64,000 bases of DNA, taken from the NCBI GenBank assembly GCA_028752905.1, contig JAQNBH010000011.1, positions 27,971,178 through 28,035,177 of the forward strand. The letters run 5' to 3'. The position numbers and the translations under genes are program-made. The notes under the pieces are model-generated. The model did not search any database and had not been told where the DNA came from. It worked only from the letters and a program-made list of their open reading frames with translations. This stretch comes from Cladorhizidae sp. MBARI D1340-BT2 (taxonomy: Eukaryota; Porifera; Demospongiae; Poecilosclerida; Cladorhizidae). Positions 51,501 to 64,000 of the stretch are shown one piece after another; the first letter of the stretch is position 1, and every line of letters begins with the position of its first letter.

Positions 51501-54500
51501 ACAATCTAGGTATATCCAGGCAATTGATGCAATCTAGGTATACCCAGGCAGCTGATACAACCTAGGTATACCAAGGCAGATGATACAAACTAGGTATACC
51601 CAGGCAATTGATGCAACCTAGGTATACCCAGGCAGTTGATTCAACCTAGGTATACCAAGGCAGCTTATGCAACCTAGGTATACCCAGGCAGTTGATGCAA
51701 CCTAGATATACTCAGGCAGTTGGTGCAACCTAGGTATACCCAGACAGTTGATGCAACCAAGGTATATGCAGGTAGATGATGCAATTAGGTATACCCAAGC
51801 AGTGGCTGCAACCTAGGTATACCCAGACAGCTGATGCAACATAGGTATAACCCAGGCAGTTGATGCAACCTAGGTATACCCAGGCAGCTGATGTAACCTA
51901 AGTATACACAGGCAATGGATGCAATCTAGGTATAGCCAGGCAACTAATAGAACCTAGGTATACACGGGCCGTTGTTGCAACCCAGACAGCTGATGCAACA
52001 TAGGTATACCCAGGCAGTTGATGCAACCTAGGTATACCCAGGCAGCTGATGTAACCTAAGAATACACAGGCAATGGATACAACCGAGGTATAGCCAGGCA
52101 TCTGATGCATACTAGGTATACTCAGGCAATTGATGCAACCTAGGTATACCCAGGCAGCTGATGCAACCTAAGTATACCTAGGAAGCTGATACAACCTAGG
52201 TATACTCAGACAGTTGATGCAACCTAGGTATACCTAGGCAGCTGATACAATCAAGGTATACCCAGGCAATTGATGGAATCTAGGTATACCCAGGCAGCTG
52301 ATACAACCTAGGTATACCCAGGCAGTTAATGCAACCTAGGTATACAAAGGCATCTGATACAATCTAGGTATACCCAGGCAGTTGAATCAACCTAGGTATA
52401 CACAGGCAGTTGAAGCAACCTAGGTATACCCAGCAGTTGATGCAACCTACGTATACCCAGGCAGTTGAAGTAACCTATGTATTCCCAGGCAGCTGATACA
52501 ATCTAGGTATACCGAGGCAGTTGATGCAACCTAGGTATACACAGGCAGCAGATACAATCTAGGTATACCCAGGCAATTAATGCAATCTAGGTATACCCAG
52601 GCAGCTGATACAATCTAGGTATACCCAGGCAGATAATACAATCTAGGTATACCCAGGCAATCCCTGGCAGTTGATCAACCTAGGTATACCCAGGCAGCTG
52701 ATGCAACCTAGGTATACACAGGCAGTTGATGCAACCTATGTATACCCAGGCAGCTGATGCTACCTAGGTATACCCATGCAGTTGATGCAACCTAGGTATA
52801 CCCAGGCAGCTGATACAATCCAGGTATATCCAGGCAGTTGATGCAATCTAGGTATACCCAGGCAGCTGATACAACCTAGGTATACCCAGGCAGTTGATAC
52901 AAACTATGTATACCCAGGCAATTGATGCAACCTAGGTATACCCAGGCAGTTGATTCAATCTAGGTATACCCAGGCAGCTGATGCAACCCAGGCAGTTGAT
53001 GCAACCTAGATATACTCAGGCAGTTGGTGCAAACTAGGTATACCCAGACAGTTGATGCAACCAAGGTATACACAGGAAGTTGATCCAACCTGGGTATACC
53101 CAGGCAGTTGATGCAACCTAAGTATACCCACGCAGCTGATGCAACCTAGGTATAGCCAGGCAGTTGATACAACCTAGGTATACCAGGAAGTTGATGCAAC
53201 CTAGATATACTCAGGCAGTTGATGCAACCTAGGTATACCCACGTAGATGATGCAATTAGGCATACCCAAGCAGTGGATGCAACCTAGTTATACCCAGACA
53301 GCTGATGCAACATAGGTATACCCAGGCACTTGATGCAACCTAGGTATACCCAGGCAGCTGATGTAACCTAATTATACACAGGCAATGGATGCAACCTAGG
53401 TATAGCCAGGCAATTTATAGAACCCAGGTATACCCAGGCAGTTGATGCAACCTAGATATACCCAGACAGCTGATGCAACATAGGTATACCCAGGCAGTTG
53501 ATGCAACCTAGGTATACCCAGGCAGCTGATGTAACCTAAGAATACACAGGCCATGGATGCAACCGAGGTATAGCCAGGTATCTGATGCATACTAGGTATA
53601 CTCAGGCAATTGATGTAACCTAGGTATACCCAGGCAGCTGATGCAACCTAAGTATACCCAGGAAGCTGATACAACCTAGGTATACTCAGACAGTTGATGC
53701 AACCTAGGTATACCCATGCAGCTGATACAATCAAGGTATACCCAGGCAATTGATGGAACTTAGGTATACCCAGGCAGCTGATACAACCTAGGTATACCCA
53801 GGCAGTTAAAGCAAACTAGGTATACCAAGGCAGCTGATACAATCTAGGTATACCCAGGTAATTGATGCAATCTAGGTATACCCAGGCGGCTGATGCAACC
53901 TAGATATAGTCAGGCAGTTGATGCAACCTATGTATACCCAGACAGTTGATGCAACCAAGGTATACCCAGGCTGTTGATGCAACCTAGGTATACCCAGGCA
54001 GGTGATACAACCTAGGTATACCAAGTCAGCTGATGCAACCTAGGTATAGCATGGCAATTGATAGAATCTAGGTATACCCAGGCAGTTGATGCAACCTATG
54101 TATGCCCAGGCAGCTGATACAATCTAGGTATACCGAGGCAGTTGATGCAACCTAGGTATACACAGGCAGCTGATACATTCTAGGTATACCCAGGCAATTA
54201 ATGCAATCTAGGTATACCCAGGCAGCTGATACAATCTAGGTATACCCAGGCAGATAATACAATCTAGGTATACCCAGGCAATCCCTGGCAGTTGATCAAC
54301 CTAGGTATTCCCAGGCAGCTGATGCAACCTAGGTATACACAGGCAGTTGATGCTACCTATGTATACCCAGGCAGCTGATGCTACCTAGGTATACCCATGC
54401 AGTTGATGCAACCTAGGTATACCCAGGCAGCTGATACAATCCAGGTATATCCAGGCAGTTGATGCAATCTAGGTATACCCAGGCAGCTGATACAACCTAG

Positions 54501-57500
54501 GTATACCCAGGCAGTTGATACAAACTACGTATACCCAGGCAATTGATGCAACCTAGGTATACCCAGGCAGTTGATTCAATCTAGGTATACCCAGGCAGCT
54601 GATGCAACCCAGGCAGTTGATGCAACCTAGATATACTCAGGCAGTTGGTGCAAACTAGGTATACCCAGACAGTTGATGCAACCAAGGTATACACAGGAAG
54701 TTGATCCAACCTGGGTATACCCAGGCAGTTGATGCAACCTAAGTATACCCACGCAGCTGATGCAACCTAGGTATAGCCAGGCAGTTGATACAACCTAGGT
54801 ATACCAGGAAGTTGATGCAACCTAGATATACTCAGGCAGTTGATGCAACCTAGGTATACCCTCGTAGATGATGCAATTAGGCATACCCAAGCAGTGGATG
54901 CAACCTAGTTATACCCAGACAGCTGATGCAACATAGGTATACCCAGGCACTTGATGCAACCTAGGTATACCCAGGCAGCTGATGTAACCTAATTATACAC
55001 AGGCAATGGATGCAACCTAGGTATAGCCAGGCAATTTATAGAACCCAGGTATACCCAGGCAGTTGATGCAACCTAGATATACCCAGACAGCTGATGCAAC
55101 ATAGGTATACCCAGGCAGTTGATGCAACCTAGGTATACCCAGGCAGCTGATGTAACCTAAGAATACACGGCCATGGATGCAACCGAGGTATAGCCAGGTA
55201 TCTGATGCATACTAGGTATACTCAGGCAATTGATGTAACCTAGGTATACCTAGGCAGCTGATGCAACCTAAGTATACCCAGGAAGCTGATACAACCTAGG
55301 TATACTCAGACAGTTGATGCAACCTAGGTATACCCATGCAGCTGATACAATCAAGGTATACCCAGGCAATTGATGGAACTTAGGTATACCCAGGCAGCTG
55401 ATACAACCTAGGTATACCCAGGCAGTTAAAGCAAACTAGGTATACCAAGGCAGCTGATACAATCTAGGTATACCCAGGTAATTGATGCAATCTAGGTATA
55501 CCCAGGCGGCTGATGCAACCTAGATATAGTCAGGCAGTTGATGCAACCTATGTATACCCAGACAGTTGATGCAACCAAGGTATACCCAGGCTGTTGATGC
55601 AACCTAGGTATACCCAGGCAGGTGATACAACCTAGGTATACCCAGTCAGCTGATGCAACCTAGGTATAGCATGGCAATTGATAGAACCTAGGTATACCCA
55701 GGCAGTTGATGCAACCTATGTATGCCCAGGCAGCTGATACAATCTAGGTATACCGAGGCAGTTGATGCAACCTAGGTATACACAGGCAGCTGATACATTC
55801 TAGGTATACCCAGGCAATTAATGCAATCTAGGTATACCCAGGCAGCTGATACAATCTAGGTATACCCAGGCAGATAATACAATCTAGGTATACCCAGGCA
55901 ATCCCTGGCAGTTGATCAACCTAGGTATACCCAGGCATCTGATGCAACCTAGGTATACACAGGCAGTTGATGCAACCTACCTATACCCAGACAGCTGATG
56001 CTACCTAGGTATACCCATGCAGTTGATGCAACCTAGGTATACCCAGGTAGCTGATACAATCCAGGTATACCCAGGCAGTTGATGCAATCTAGGTATACCC
56101 AGGCAGCTGATACAACCTAGGTATACCCAGGCAGTTGATACAACCTACGTATACCCAGGCAATTGATGCAACCTAGGTATACCCAGGCAGTTGATTCAAC
56201 CTAGGTATACCCAGGCAGCTGATGCAACCCAGGCAGTTGATGCAACCTAGATATACTCAGGCAGTTGGTGCAAACTAGGTATACCCAGACAGTTGATGCA
56301 ACCAAGGTATACACAGGAAGTTGATCCAACCTGGGTATACCCAGGCAGTTGATGCAACCTAAGTATACCCACGCAGCTGATGCAACCTAGGTATAGCCAG
56401 GCAGTTGATACATCCTAGGTATACCAGGAAGTTGATGCAACCTAGATATACTCAGGCAGTTGATGCAACCTAGGTATAGCCAGTCAATTGATGCAAACTA
56501 TGTATACCCAGGCGTTTGATGCAAGCAAGGTATACACAGGCAATTGATGCAACCTAGGTATACCCACGTAGATGATGCAATTAGGCATACCCAAGCAGTG
56601 GATGCAACCTAGGTATTCCCAGACAGCTGATGCAACATAGGTATACCCAGGCACTTGATGCAACCTAGGTATACCCAGGCAGCTGATGTAACCTAATTAT
56701 ACACAGGCAATGGATGCAGCCTAGGTATAGCCAGGCAATTGATAGAACCTAGGTATACCCAGGCAGTTGATGCAACCTAGATATACCCAGACAGCTGATG
56801 CACATAGGTATACCCAGGCAGTTGATGCAACCTAGGTATACCCAGGCAGCTGATGTAACCTAAGAATACACAGGCCATGGATGCAACCGAGGTATAGCCA
56901 GGCATCTGATGCATACTAGGTATACTCAGGCAATTGATGTAACCTAGGTATACCCAGGCAGCTGATGCAACCTAAGTATACCCAGGAAGCTGATACAACC
57001 TAGGTATACTCAGACAGTTGATGCAACCTAGGTATACCCAGGCAGCTGATACAATCAAGTTATACCCATGCAATTGATGGAACTTAGGTATACCCAGGCA
57101 GCTGATACAACCTAGGTATACCCAGGCAGTTAAAGCAAACTAGGTATACCAAGGCAGCTGATACAATCTAGGTATACCCAGGCAATTGATGCAATCTAGG
57201 TATACCCAGGCGGCTGATGCAACCTAGATATAGTCAGGCAGTTGATGCAACCTATGTATACCCAGACAGTTGATGCAACCAAGGTATACCCAGGCTGTTG
57301 ATGCAACCTAGGTATACCCAGGCAGGTGATACAACCTAGGTATACCCAGTCAGCTGATGCAACCTAGGTATAGCATGGCAATTGATAGAACCTAGGTATA
57401 CCCAGGCAGTTGATGCAACCTAGGTATACCCAGACAGCTGATGCAACATAGGTATACCCAGGCAGTTGATACAACCTAGGTATACCCAGGCCGCTGATTT

Positions 57501-59242
57501 AACCTAACAATATACAGGCAATGGATGCAACCTAGTTATAGCCAGGCAGCTGATGCATACTAGGTATACTCAGGCAATTTATGCAACCTAGGTATACCCT
57601 GGCAGCTTATGCAACCTAAGTATACCCAGAATGCTGATACAACCTAGGTATATTCAGACAGTTGATGCAACCTAGGTATACCCAAGCAGTTGATGCAATC
57701 TAGGTATATCTAGGCAGTTGATGAAACATAGGTATACCCAGGCAGTTGATGCAACCTAGGTATACCCAGCCAGGCAGCTGATGTAACCTAAGAATACTCA
57801 GGCAATTGATGCAACCTAGGTATACCCAGGCAGCTGATGCAACCTAGGTATACCTAGGAAGCTGATACAACCTAGGTATACTCAGACAGCTGATGCAACC
57901 TAGGTATACCCAGGCAGCTGATACAATCAAGGTATACCCAGGCAATTGATGGAACCTAGGTATATCCAGGCAGCTGATACAACCTAGGTATACCCAGGCA
58001 GTTAATGCAACCTAGGTATACCCAAGGCAACTGATACAATCTAGGTATACCCAGGCAGTTGAATCAACCTAGGTATACACAGGCAGTTGAAGCAACCTAG
58101 TTATATCCAGGCAGTTGATGCAACCTACGTATACCCAGACAGCTGATGCAACCTAGGTATACCCATGCAGTTGATGCAAACTAGGTATACCCAGGCAGCT
58201 GATACAATCTAGGTATACCCAGGCAGTTGATGCAACCTAGGTATACCCAGGTAGCTGATTCAACCTAGGTATACCCAGGCAGTTGATGCAACCTATGTAT
58301 GCCCAGGCAGCTGAAACAATCTAGGTATACCCAGGCAGTTGATGCAAACTAGGTATACACAGGCAGCTGATACAATCTAGGTATACCCAGGAAATTGATG
58401 CAATCTAGGTATACCCAGGCAGCTGATACAACCTAGGTATACCCAGGCAGATGATACAACCCAGGCAATCCTAGGTATACCCAGGCAGTTGATTCAACCT
58501 AGGTATACCCAGGCAGCTGATGCAAACTAGGTATACCCAGGCAGTTGATGCAACCTACGTATACCTTGTAGTTGATGCAACCTAGATATACTCAGGCATT
58601 TGATGAAACTCCAGTCAATTAATGCAAACTAGGTATACCAAAGCGTTTGATGCAACCATGGTATACACAGGCAATTGATGCAACCTAGGTATACCCAGGT
58701 AGATGATGCAATTATGTATACCCAAGCAGTGGATGCAACCTAGGTATACCCAGACAGCTGATGCAACATAGGTATATCCAGGCAGTTGATGCAACCTAGG
58801 TATAACCAGGCAGCTGATGTAACCTAAGTATACACAGGCAATGGATGCAACCTTGGTATAGCCAGGCAATTAATAGAACCTAGGGATACCCAGGCAGTTG
58901 ATGCAACCTAGGTATACCCAGACAGCTGATGCAACATAGGTATACCCAGGCAGTTGATGCAACCTAGGTATACCCAGGCAGCTGATGTAACCTAAGAATA
59001 CACAGGTAATGGATCCAACCGAGGTATAGCCAGGCATCTGATGCATACTCGGTATACTCAGGCAATTGATGCAACCTAGGTATACCCAGGCAGTTGATGT
59101 ACCCTAGAAATACTCAGGCAGTTGGTGCAACCTAGGCAGTTGATGCAACCTAGGTATACCTAGGCAATTGATGCAACCTAGGTATACCCAGGCAGTTGAT
59201 GAAACGTAGGTGTACCCTGGCAGCTGATGCAACCTAGGTATA
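48568..59242. repeat. 9648-bp tandem duplication, copy B, enlarged
   Basis: Tracks copy A with offset 9648, then 9564 after an 84-bp (three-monomer) loss near 53220, then 11185 after gaining one extra unit of about 1.62 kb. 9564 plus 1621 equals 11185, so two events explain the whole length difference. After 59242 it diverges to another block. Confidence 0.88.
53401..55021. repeat. Extra 1621-bp higher-order unit inside copy B
   Basis: The landmark TATAGCCAGGCAATT occurs at 43837 and 45541 (1704 apart) in copy A, but at 53401, 55022 and 56726 in copy B. The first copy-B interval is 1621 bp, the second 1704 bp. The extra unit carries the 84-bp deletion also seen just upstream of 53401. Confidence 0.85.
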
Positions 59243-61509
59243 CCCAGGCATTTGATGCAGCCTATGTATATCCAGGCAGCTGATGCAACCTAGGTATACC
59301 CAAGCAGTTGATGCAAACTAGGTATAAACAGGCAGTTGTTGCAATCTAGGTATACTCAGACAGTTGATGCAACCTAGGTATAAAGAGAAAGTTGGTTCAA
59401 CCTAGGTATACCCAAGCAGTTGATGCAACCTAGGTATAAACAGGCAGTTGTTGCAATCTAGGAATACTCAGACAGTTGATGCAACCTAGGTATAAAGAGA
59501 CAGTTGATTCAACCTAGGTATAGCCAGGCAGTTGATGCAACCTAGGTTTACCCGGGCAGTTGATGCAACCTAGGTATAGCCAGGCAGTTGATGCAACCTA
59601 AATATAGCCAGGCAGTGATAAAACCTAGGCTATATACAGGCAGTTGATGCAACCTAGGTATAGCCAGGCAGTTAATGCAACCTAGGTATACTCAGGCAGT
59701 TGATGCAATCTAGGTATAACCAGGCAGTTGATGCATCCTAGGTATACCCAGGCAGTTGATGCAACTAGGTATACCTATGCAGCTGATGTAATTTAGGTAT
59801 ACCCAAGCAGTAGATGCACCCTAGGTATACCCAGGCATTTGATGTAACCTAGGTATACCCAGGCAGCTGATGCAAACTAAATATACCCATGAAGCTGATA
59901 CAATCTAGGTATACTCAGACAGTTGATGCAACCTAGGTATACCCAGGCAGCTGATACAATCAAGGTATACCCAGGCAATTGATGGAACCTAGGTATACCC
60001 AGGCAGCTGATACAACCTAGGTATACCCAGGCAGTTAATGCAAACTAGGTATACCAAGGCAGCTGATACAATCTAGGTATACCCAGGCAATTGATGCAAT
60101 CTAGGTATACCCAGGCGGCTGATGCAACCTAGATATAGTCAGGCAGTTGATGTAACCTATGTATACCAAGACAGTTGATGCAACCAAGGTATACCCAGGC
60201 TGTTGATGCAACCTAGGTATACCCAGGCAGGTGATGCAACCTAGGTATACCCAGACAGCTGATGCATACTAGGTATACTCAGGCAATTGATGCAACCTAG
60301 GTATACCCTGGCAGCTGATGCAACCTAAGTATACCCAGGAAGCTGATACAACCTAGGTTTATTCAGACAGTTGATGAAACCTATGTATACCCAAGCAGTT
60401 GATGCAATCTAGGTATATCTAGGCAGTTGATGCAACATAGGTATACCCAGGCAGTTGATGCAACCTAGGTATACCCACCCAGGCAGCTGATATAACCTAA
60501 GAATACACAGGCAATGGATGCAACCGAGGTATAGCCAGGCATCTGATACATACTAGTTATACTCAGGCAATTGATGCAACCAAATTATACCCAGGCAGCT
60601 GATGCAACCTAGGTATACCTAGGAAGCTCATACAACCTAGGTATACTCAGACAGCTGATGCAACCTAGGTATACCCAGGCAGCTGATACAATCAAGGTAT
60701 ACCCAGGCAATTGATGGAACCTAGGTATATCCAGGCAGCTGATACAACCTAGGTATACCCAGGCAGTTAATGCAACCTAGGTATACCAAGGTATCTGATA
60801 CAATCTAGGTATACCCAGGCAGTTGAATAAACCTAGGTATACACAGGCAGTTGAAGCAACCTAGGTATACCCAGGCAGTTGATGCAACCTACGTATACCC
60901 AGGCAGCTGATGCAACCTAGGTATACCCATGCAGTTGATGCAACCTAGGTATACCCAGGCAGCTGATACAATCTAGGTATACCCAGGCAGTTGATGCAAC
61001 CTAGGTATACCCAGGTAGCTGATTCAACCTAGGTATACCCAGGAAGTTGATGCAACCTATGTATGCCCAGGCAGCTGATACAATCTAGGTATACCCAGAC
61101 AGTTTATGCAAACTAGGTATACACAGGCAGCTGATACAATCTCGGTATACCCAGGAAATTGATGCAATCTAGGTATACCCAGGCAGCTGATACAATCTAG
61201 GTATACCCAGGCAGATAATACAATCTAGGTATACCCAGGCAATCCCTGGCAGTTGATCAACCTAGGTATACCCAGGCAGCTGATGCAACCTAGGTATACA
61301 CAGGCAGTTGATGCAACCTACGTATACCCAGGCAGCTGATGCTACCTAGGTATACCCATGCAGTTGATGCAACCTAGGTATACCCAGGCAGCTGATACAA
61401 CCTAGGTTTACCCAGGCAGTTGATACAACCTACGTATACCCAGGCAATTGATGCAACCTAGGTATACCCAGGCAGTTGATTCAACCTAGGTATACCCAGG
61501 CAGCTGATG

Positions 61510-62727
61510 CAACCCAGGCAGTTGATGCAAACTAGATATACTCAGGCAGTTGGTGCAAACTATGTATACCCAAACAGTTGATGAAACCAAGGTATACACA
61601 GGAAGTTGATCCAACCTGGGTATACCCAGGCAGTTGATGTAACCTAAGTATACCCACGCAGCTGATGCAACCTAGGTATAGCCAGGCAGTTTATACAACC
61701 TAGGTATACCAGGAAGTTGATGCAACCTAGATATACTCAGGCAGTTGATGCAACTTAGGTATAGCCAGTCAATTGATGCAAACTATGTATACCCAGGCGT
61801 TTGATGCAAGCAAGGTATACACAGGCAATTGATGCAACCTAGGTATACCCACGTAGATGATGCAATTAGGCATACCCACGCAGTGGATGCAACCTAGGTA
61901 TTCCTAGATAGCTGATGCAACATAGATATACTCAGGCAGTTGATGCAACCTAGGTATACCCAGGCACTGATGTAACCTAAGTATACACAGGCAATGGATG
62001 CAACCTAGGTATAGCCAGGCAATTGATAGAACCTAGGTATACCCAGGCAGTTGATGCAACCTAGATATACCCAGACAGCTGATGCAACATAGGTATAATC
62101 AGGCAGTTGATGCAACCTAGGTATACCCAGGCAGCTGATGTAACCTAAGAATACACAGGCCATGGATGCAACCGAGGTATAGCCAGGCATCTGATGCATA
62201 TAAGGTATATTCAGGCAATTGATGTAACCTAGGTATACTCAGGCAGCTGATGCAACCTAAGTATACCCAGGAAGCTGATACAACCTAGGTATACTCAGAC
62301 AGTTGATGCAACCAAGGTATATCCAGGCAGCTGATACAATCAAGGTATACCCAGGCAATTGATGGAACCTAGGTATACCCAGGCAGCTGATACAACCTAG
62401 GTATACCCAGGCAGTTAAAGCAAACTAGGTATACCAAGGCAGCTGATACAATCTAGGTATACCCAGGCAATTGATGCAATATAGTTATACCCAGGCGGCT
62501 GATGCAACCTAGATATAGTCAGGCAGTTGATGCAACCTATGTATACCCAGACAGTTGATGCAACCAAGGTATACCCAGGCTGTTGATGCAACCTAGGTAT
62601 ACCCAGGCAGGTGATACAACCTAGGTATACCCAGTCAGCTGATGCAAACTAGGTATAGCATGGCAATTGATAGAACCTAGGTATACCCAGGCAGTTGATG
62701 CAACCTAGGTATACCCAGACAGCTGTG
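61510..62727. repeat. 1218-bp tandem duplication, copy A
   Basis: Partner is 62728 to about 63942. CAACCCAGGCAGTTGATGC starts at 61510 and at 62728. The copies are near-identical. At the junction the last monomer reads CAGCTGTGCAACCC, one base short of the usual CAGCTGATGCAACC pattern, which marks the breakpoint. Confidence 0.88.
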
Positions 62728-63945
62728 CAACCCAGGCAGTTGATGCAACCTAGATATACTCAGGCAGTTGGTGCAAACTAGGTATACACAAACAGTTGAT
62801 GAAACCAAGGTATACACAGGAAGTTGATCCAACCTGGGTATACCCAGGCAGTTGATGTAACCTAAGTATACCCACGCAGCTGATGCAACCTAGGTATAGC
62901 CAGGCAGTTTATACAACCTAGGTATACCAGGAAGTTGATGCAACCTAGATATACTCAGGCAGTTGATGCAACTTAGGTATAGCCAGTCAATTGATGCAAA
63001 CTATGTATACCCAGGCGTTTGATGCAAGCAAGGTATACACAGGCAATTGATGCAACCTAGGTATACCCACGTAGATGATGCAATTAGGCATACCCACGCA
63101 GTGGATGCAACCTAGGTATTCCTAGACAGCTGATGCAACATAGGTATACCCAGGCAGTTGATGCAACCTAGGTATACCCAGGCACTGATGTAACCTAAGT
63201 ATACACAGGCAATGGATGCAACCTAGGTATAGCCAGGCAATTGATAGAACCTAGGTATACCCAGGCAGTTGATGCAACCTAGATATACCCAGACAGCTGA
63301 TGCAACATAGGTATAATCAGGCAGTTGATGCAACCTAGGTATACCCAGGCAGCTGATGTAACCTAAGAATACACAGGCCATGGATGCAACCGAGGTATAG
63401 CCAGGCATCTGATGCATACTAGGTATACTCAGGCAATTGATGTAACCTAGGTATACCCAGGCAGCTGATGCAACCTAAGTATACCCAGGATGCTGATACA
63501 ACCTAGGTATACTCAGACAGTTGATGCAACCTAGGTATATCCAGGCAGCTGATACAATCAAGGTATAGCCAGGCAATTGATGGAACCTAGGTATATCCAG
63601 GCAGCTGATACAACCTAGGTATACCCAGGCAGTTAAAGCAAACTAGGTATACCAAGGCAGCTGATACAATCTAGGTATACCCAGGCAATTGATGCAATCT
63701 AGTTATACCCAGGCGGCTGATGCAACCTAGATATAGTCAGGCAGTTGATGCAACCTATGTATACCCAGACAGTTGATGCAACCAAGGTATACCCAGGCTG
63801 TTGATGCAACCTAGGTATACCCAGGCAGGTGATACAACCTAGGTATACCCAGTCAGCTGATGCAACCAAGGTATAGCATGGCAATTGATAGAACCTAGGT
63901 ATACCCAGGCAGTTGATGCAACCTAGGTATACACAGACAGCTGAT
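62728..63945. repeat. 1218-bp tandem duplication, copy B
   Basis: Direct continuation of copy A. It shows only scattered differences and then runs on into array sequence of the block type seen near 46250 and 57430. Confidence 0.85.
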
Positions 63946-64000
63946 GCAACATAGGTATACCCAGGCAGTTGATGCAACCTAGGTATACCCAGGCCGCTGA

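Larger units (their letters stand above)
11868..64000. repeat. 28-bp satellite array with nested higher-order structure (right satellite)
   Basis: About 1,860 head-to-tail units of 28 bp over 52 kb, continuing past the right edge. A typical unit contains CAGTTGATGCAACC, then TAGGTATACC, then CAGG leading into the next. Common variants are CAGCTGATACAATC and CAATTGATGCAATC. The unit is rich in palindromes: CCTAGG and GGTATACC overlap by GG, CAGCTG or CAATTG replaces CAGTTG, and GTTG-ATG-CAAC can form a small stem. No unique interruption longer than a unit was noticed. Because 28 is not divisible by three, each reading frame meets TAG (from CCTAGG) every 84 bp. Minus-strand frames of 60-90 codons ending in PGYT appear only where that TAG has mutated. 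Confidence 0.97.

Noticed and set aside
11868..64000. CRISPR-like array (28-bp repeat length)
   Set aside because: Units are contiguous with no unique spacers, there are no cas genes, and the context is eukaryotic.
11868..64000. Telomeric or centromeric identity for the 28-bp satellite
   Set aside because: No telomere-type hexamers are present, and nothing in the sequence alone shows centromere function.

Overview
The window reads as animal nuclear DNA, probably from an invertebrate. It has no operons, no bacterial gene packing and no RNA genes that I can recognise. About 86% is tandem satellite, and the rest is transposon-derived or AT-rich spacer. The two recognisable transposons are a Ty3/gypsy element of the Gmr1-like type (integrase upstream of reverse transcriptase) and a decayed Merlin (IS1016/ISXO2-like) transposase. 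Both families are known from metazoans. I cannot name the species. No intact host gene is supported anywhere.

Layout. 1-2824: minisatellite with a 24-bp unit, itself carrying a higher-order repeat of about 2.17 kb. 2825-4011: AT-rich spacer, one arm of a 7-kb-apart inverted repeat, and the left part of a small reading frame. 4012-9354: a complete minus-strand LTR retrotransposon with 440-bp LTRs, a perfect 5-bp target duplication (ATGTG), a tRNA-Leu-type primer site, a polypurine tract, and gag-protease-integrase-RT-RNase H. It is young by LTR identity (4 differences in 440 bp) but broken by about six 1-nt frameshifts and two stops. 9360-11119: the right part of the interrupted frame (a CCHC knuckle), a decayed 100-bp duplication, a promoter-like CRE/ETS patch, the second inverted-repeat arm, and AT-rich spacer. 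11120-11868: Merlin-like transposase remnant on the plus strand. 11868-64000: a 28-bp satellite running off the right edge, roughly 1,860 units.

The most interesting structure is the 28-bp array. It is a mosaic of nested tandem duplications at many scales (about 1.2, 1.6, 1.7, 2.4, 3.3, 6, 9.6 and 25 kb offsets). Within matching blocks the length differences are mostly whole numbers of monomers (112, 56, 84 bp). In one place the order of events can be read: an 84-bp deletion came first, and the unit carrying it was then duplicated. Almost every monomer keeps a CANNTG core while the two central bases vary. The many short minus-strand reading frames here are a by-product of the 28-bp (84-bp in codons) periodicity and are not annotated as genes.

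The parts do not form a pathway. They record repeated insertion and amplification: a DNA transposon decayed and now ends at the satellite edge, an LTR element landed in a small reading frame, and two unrelated satellites expanded on either side.
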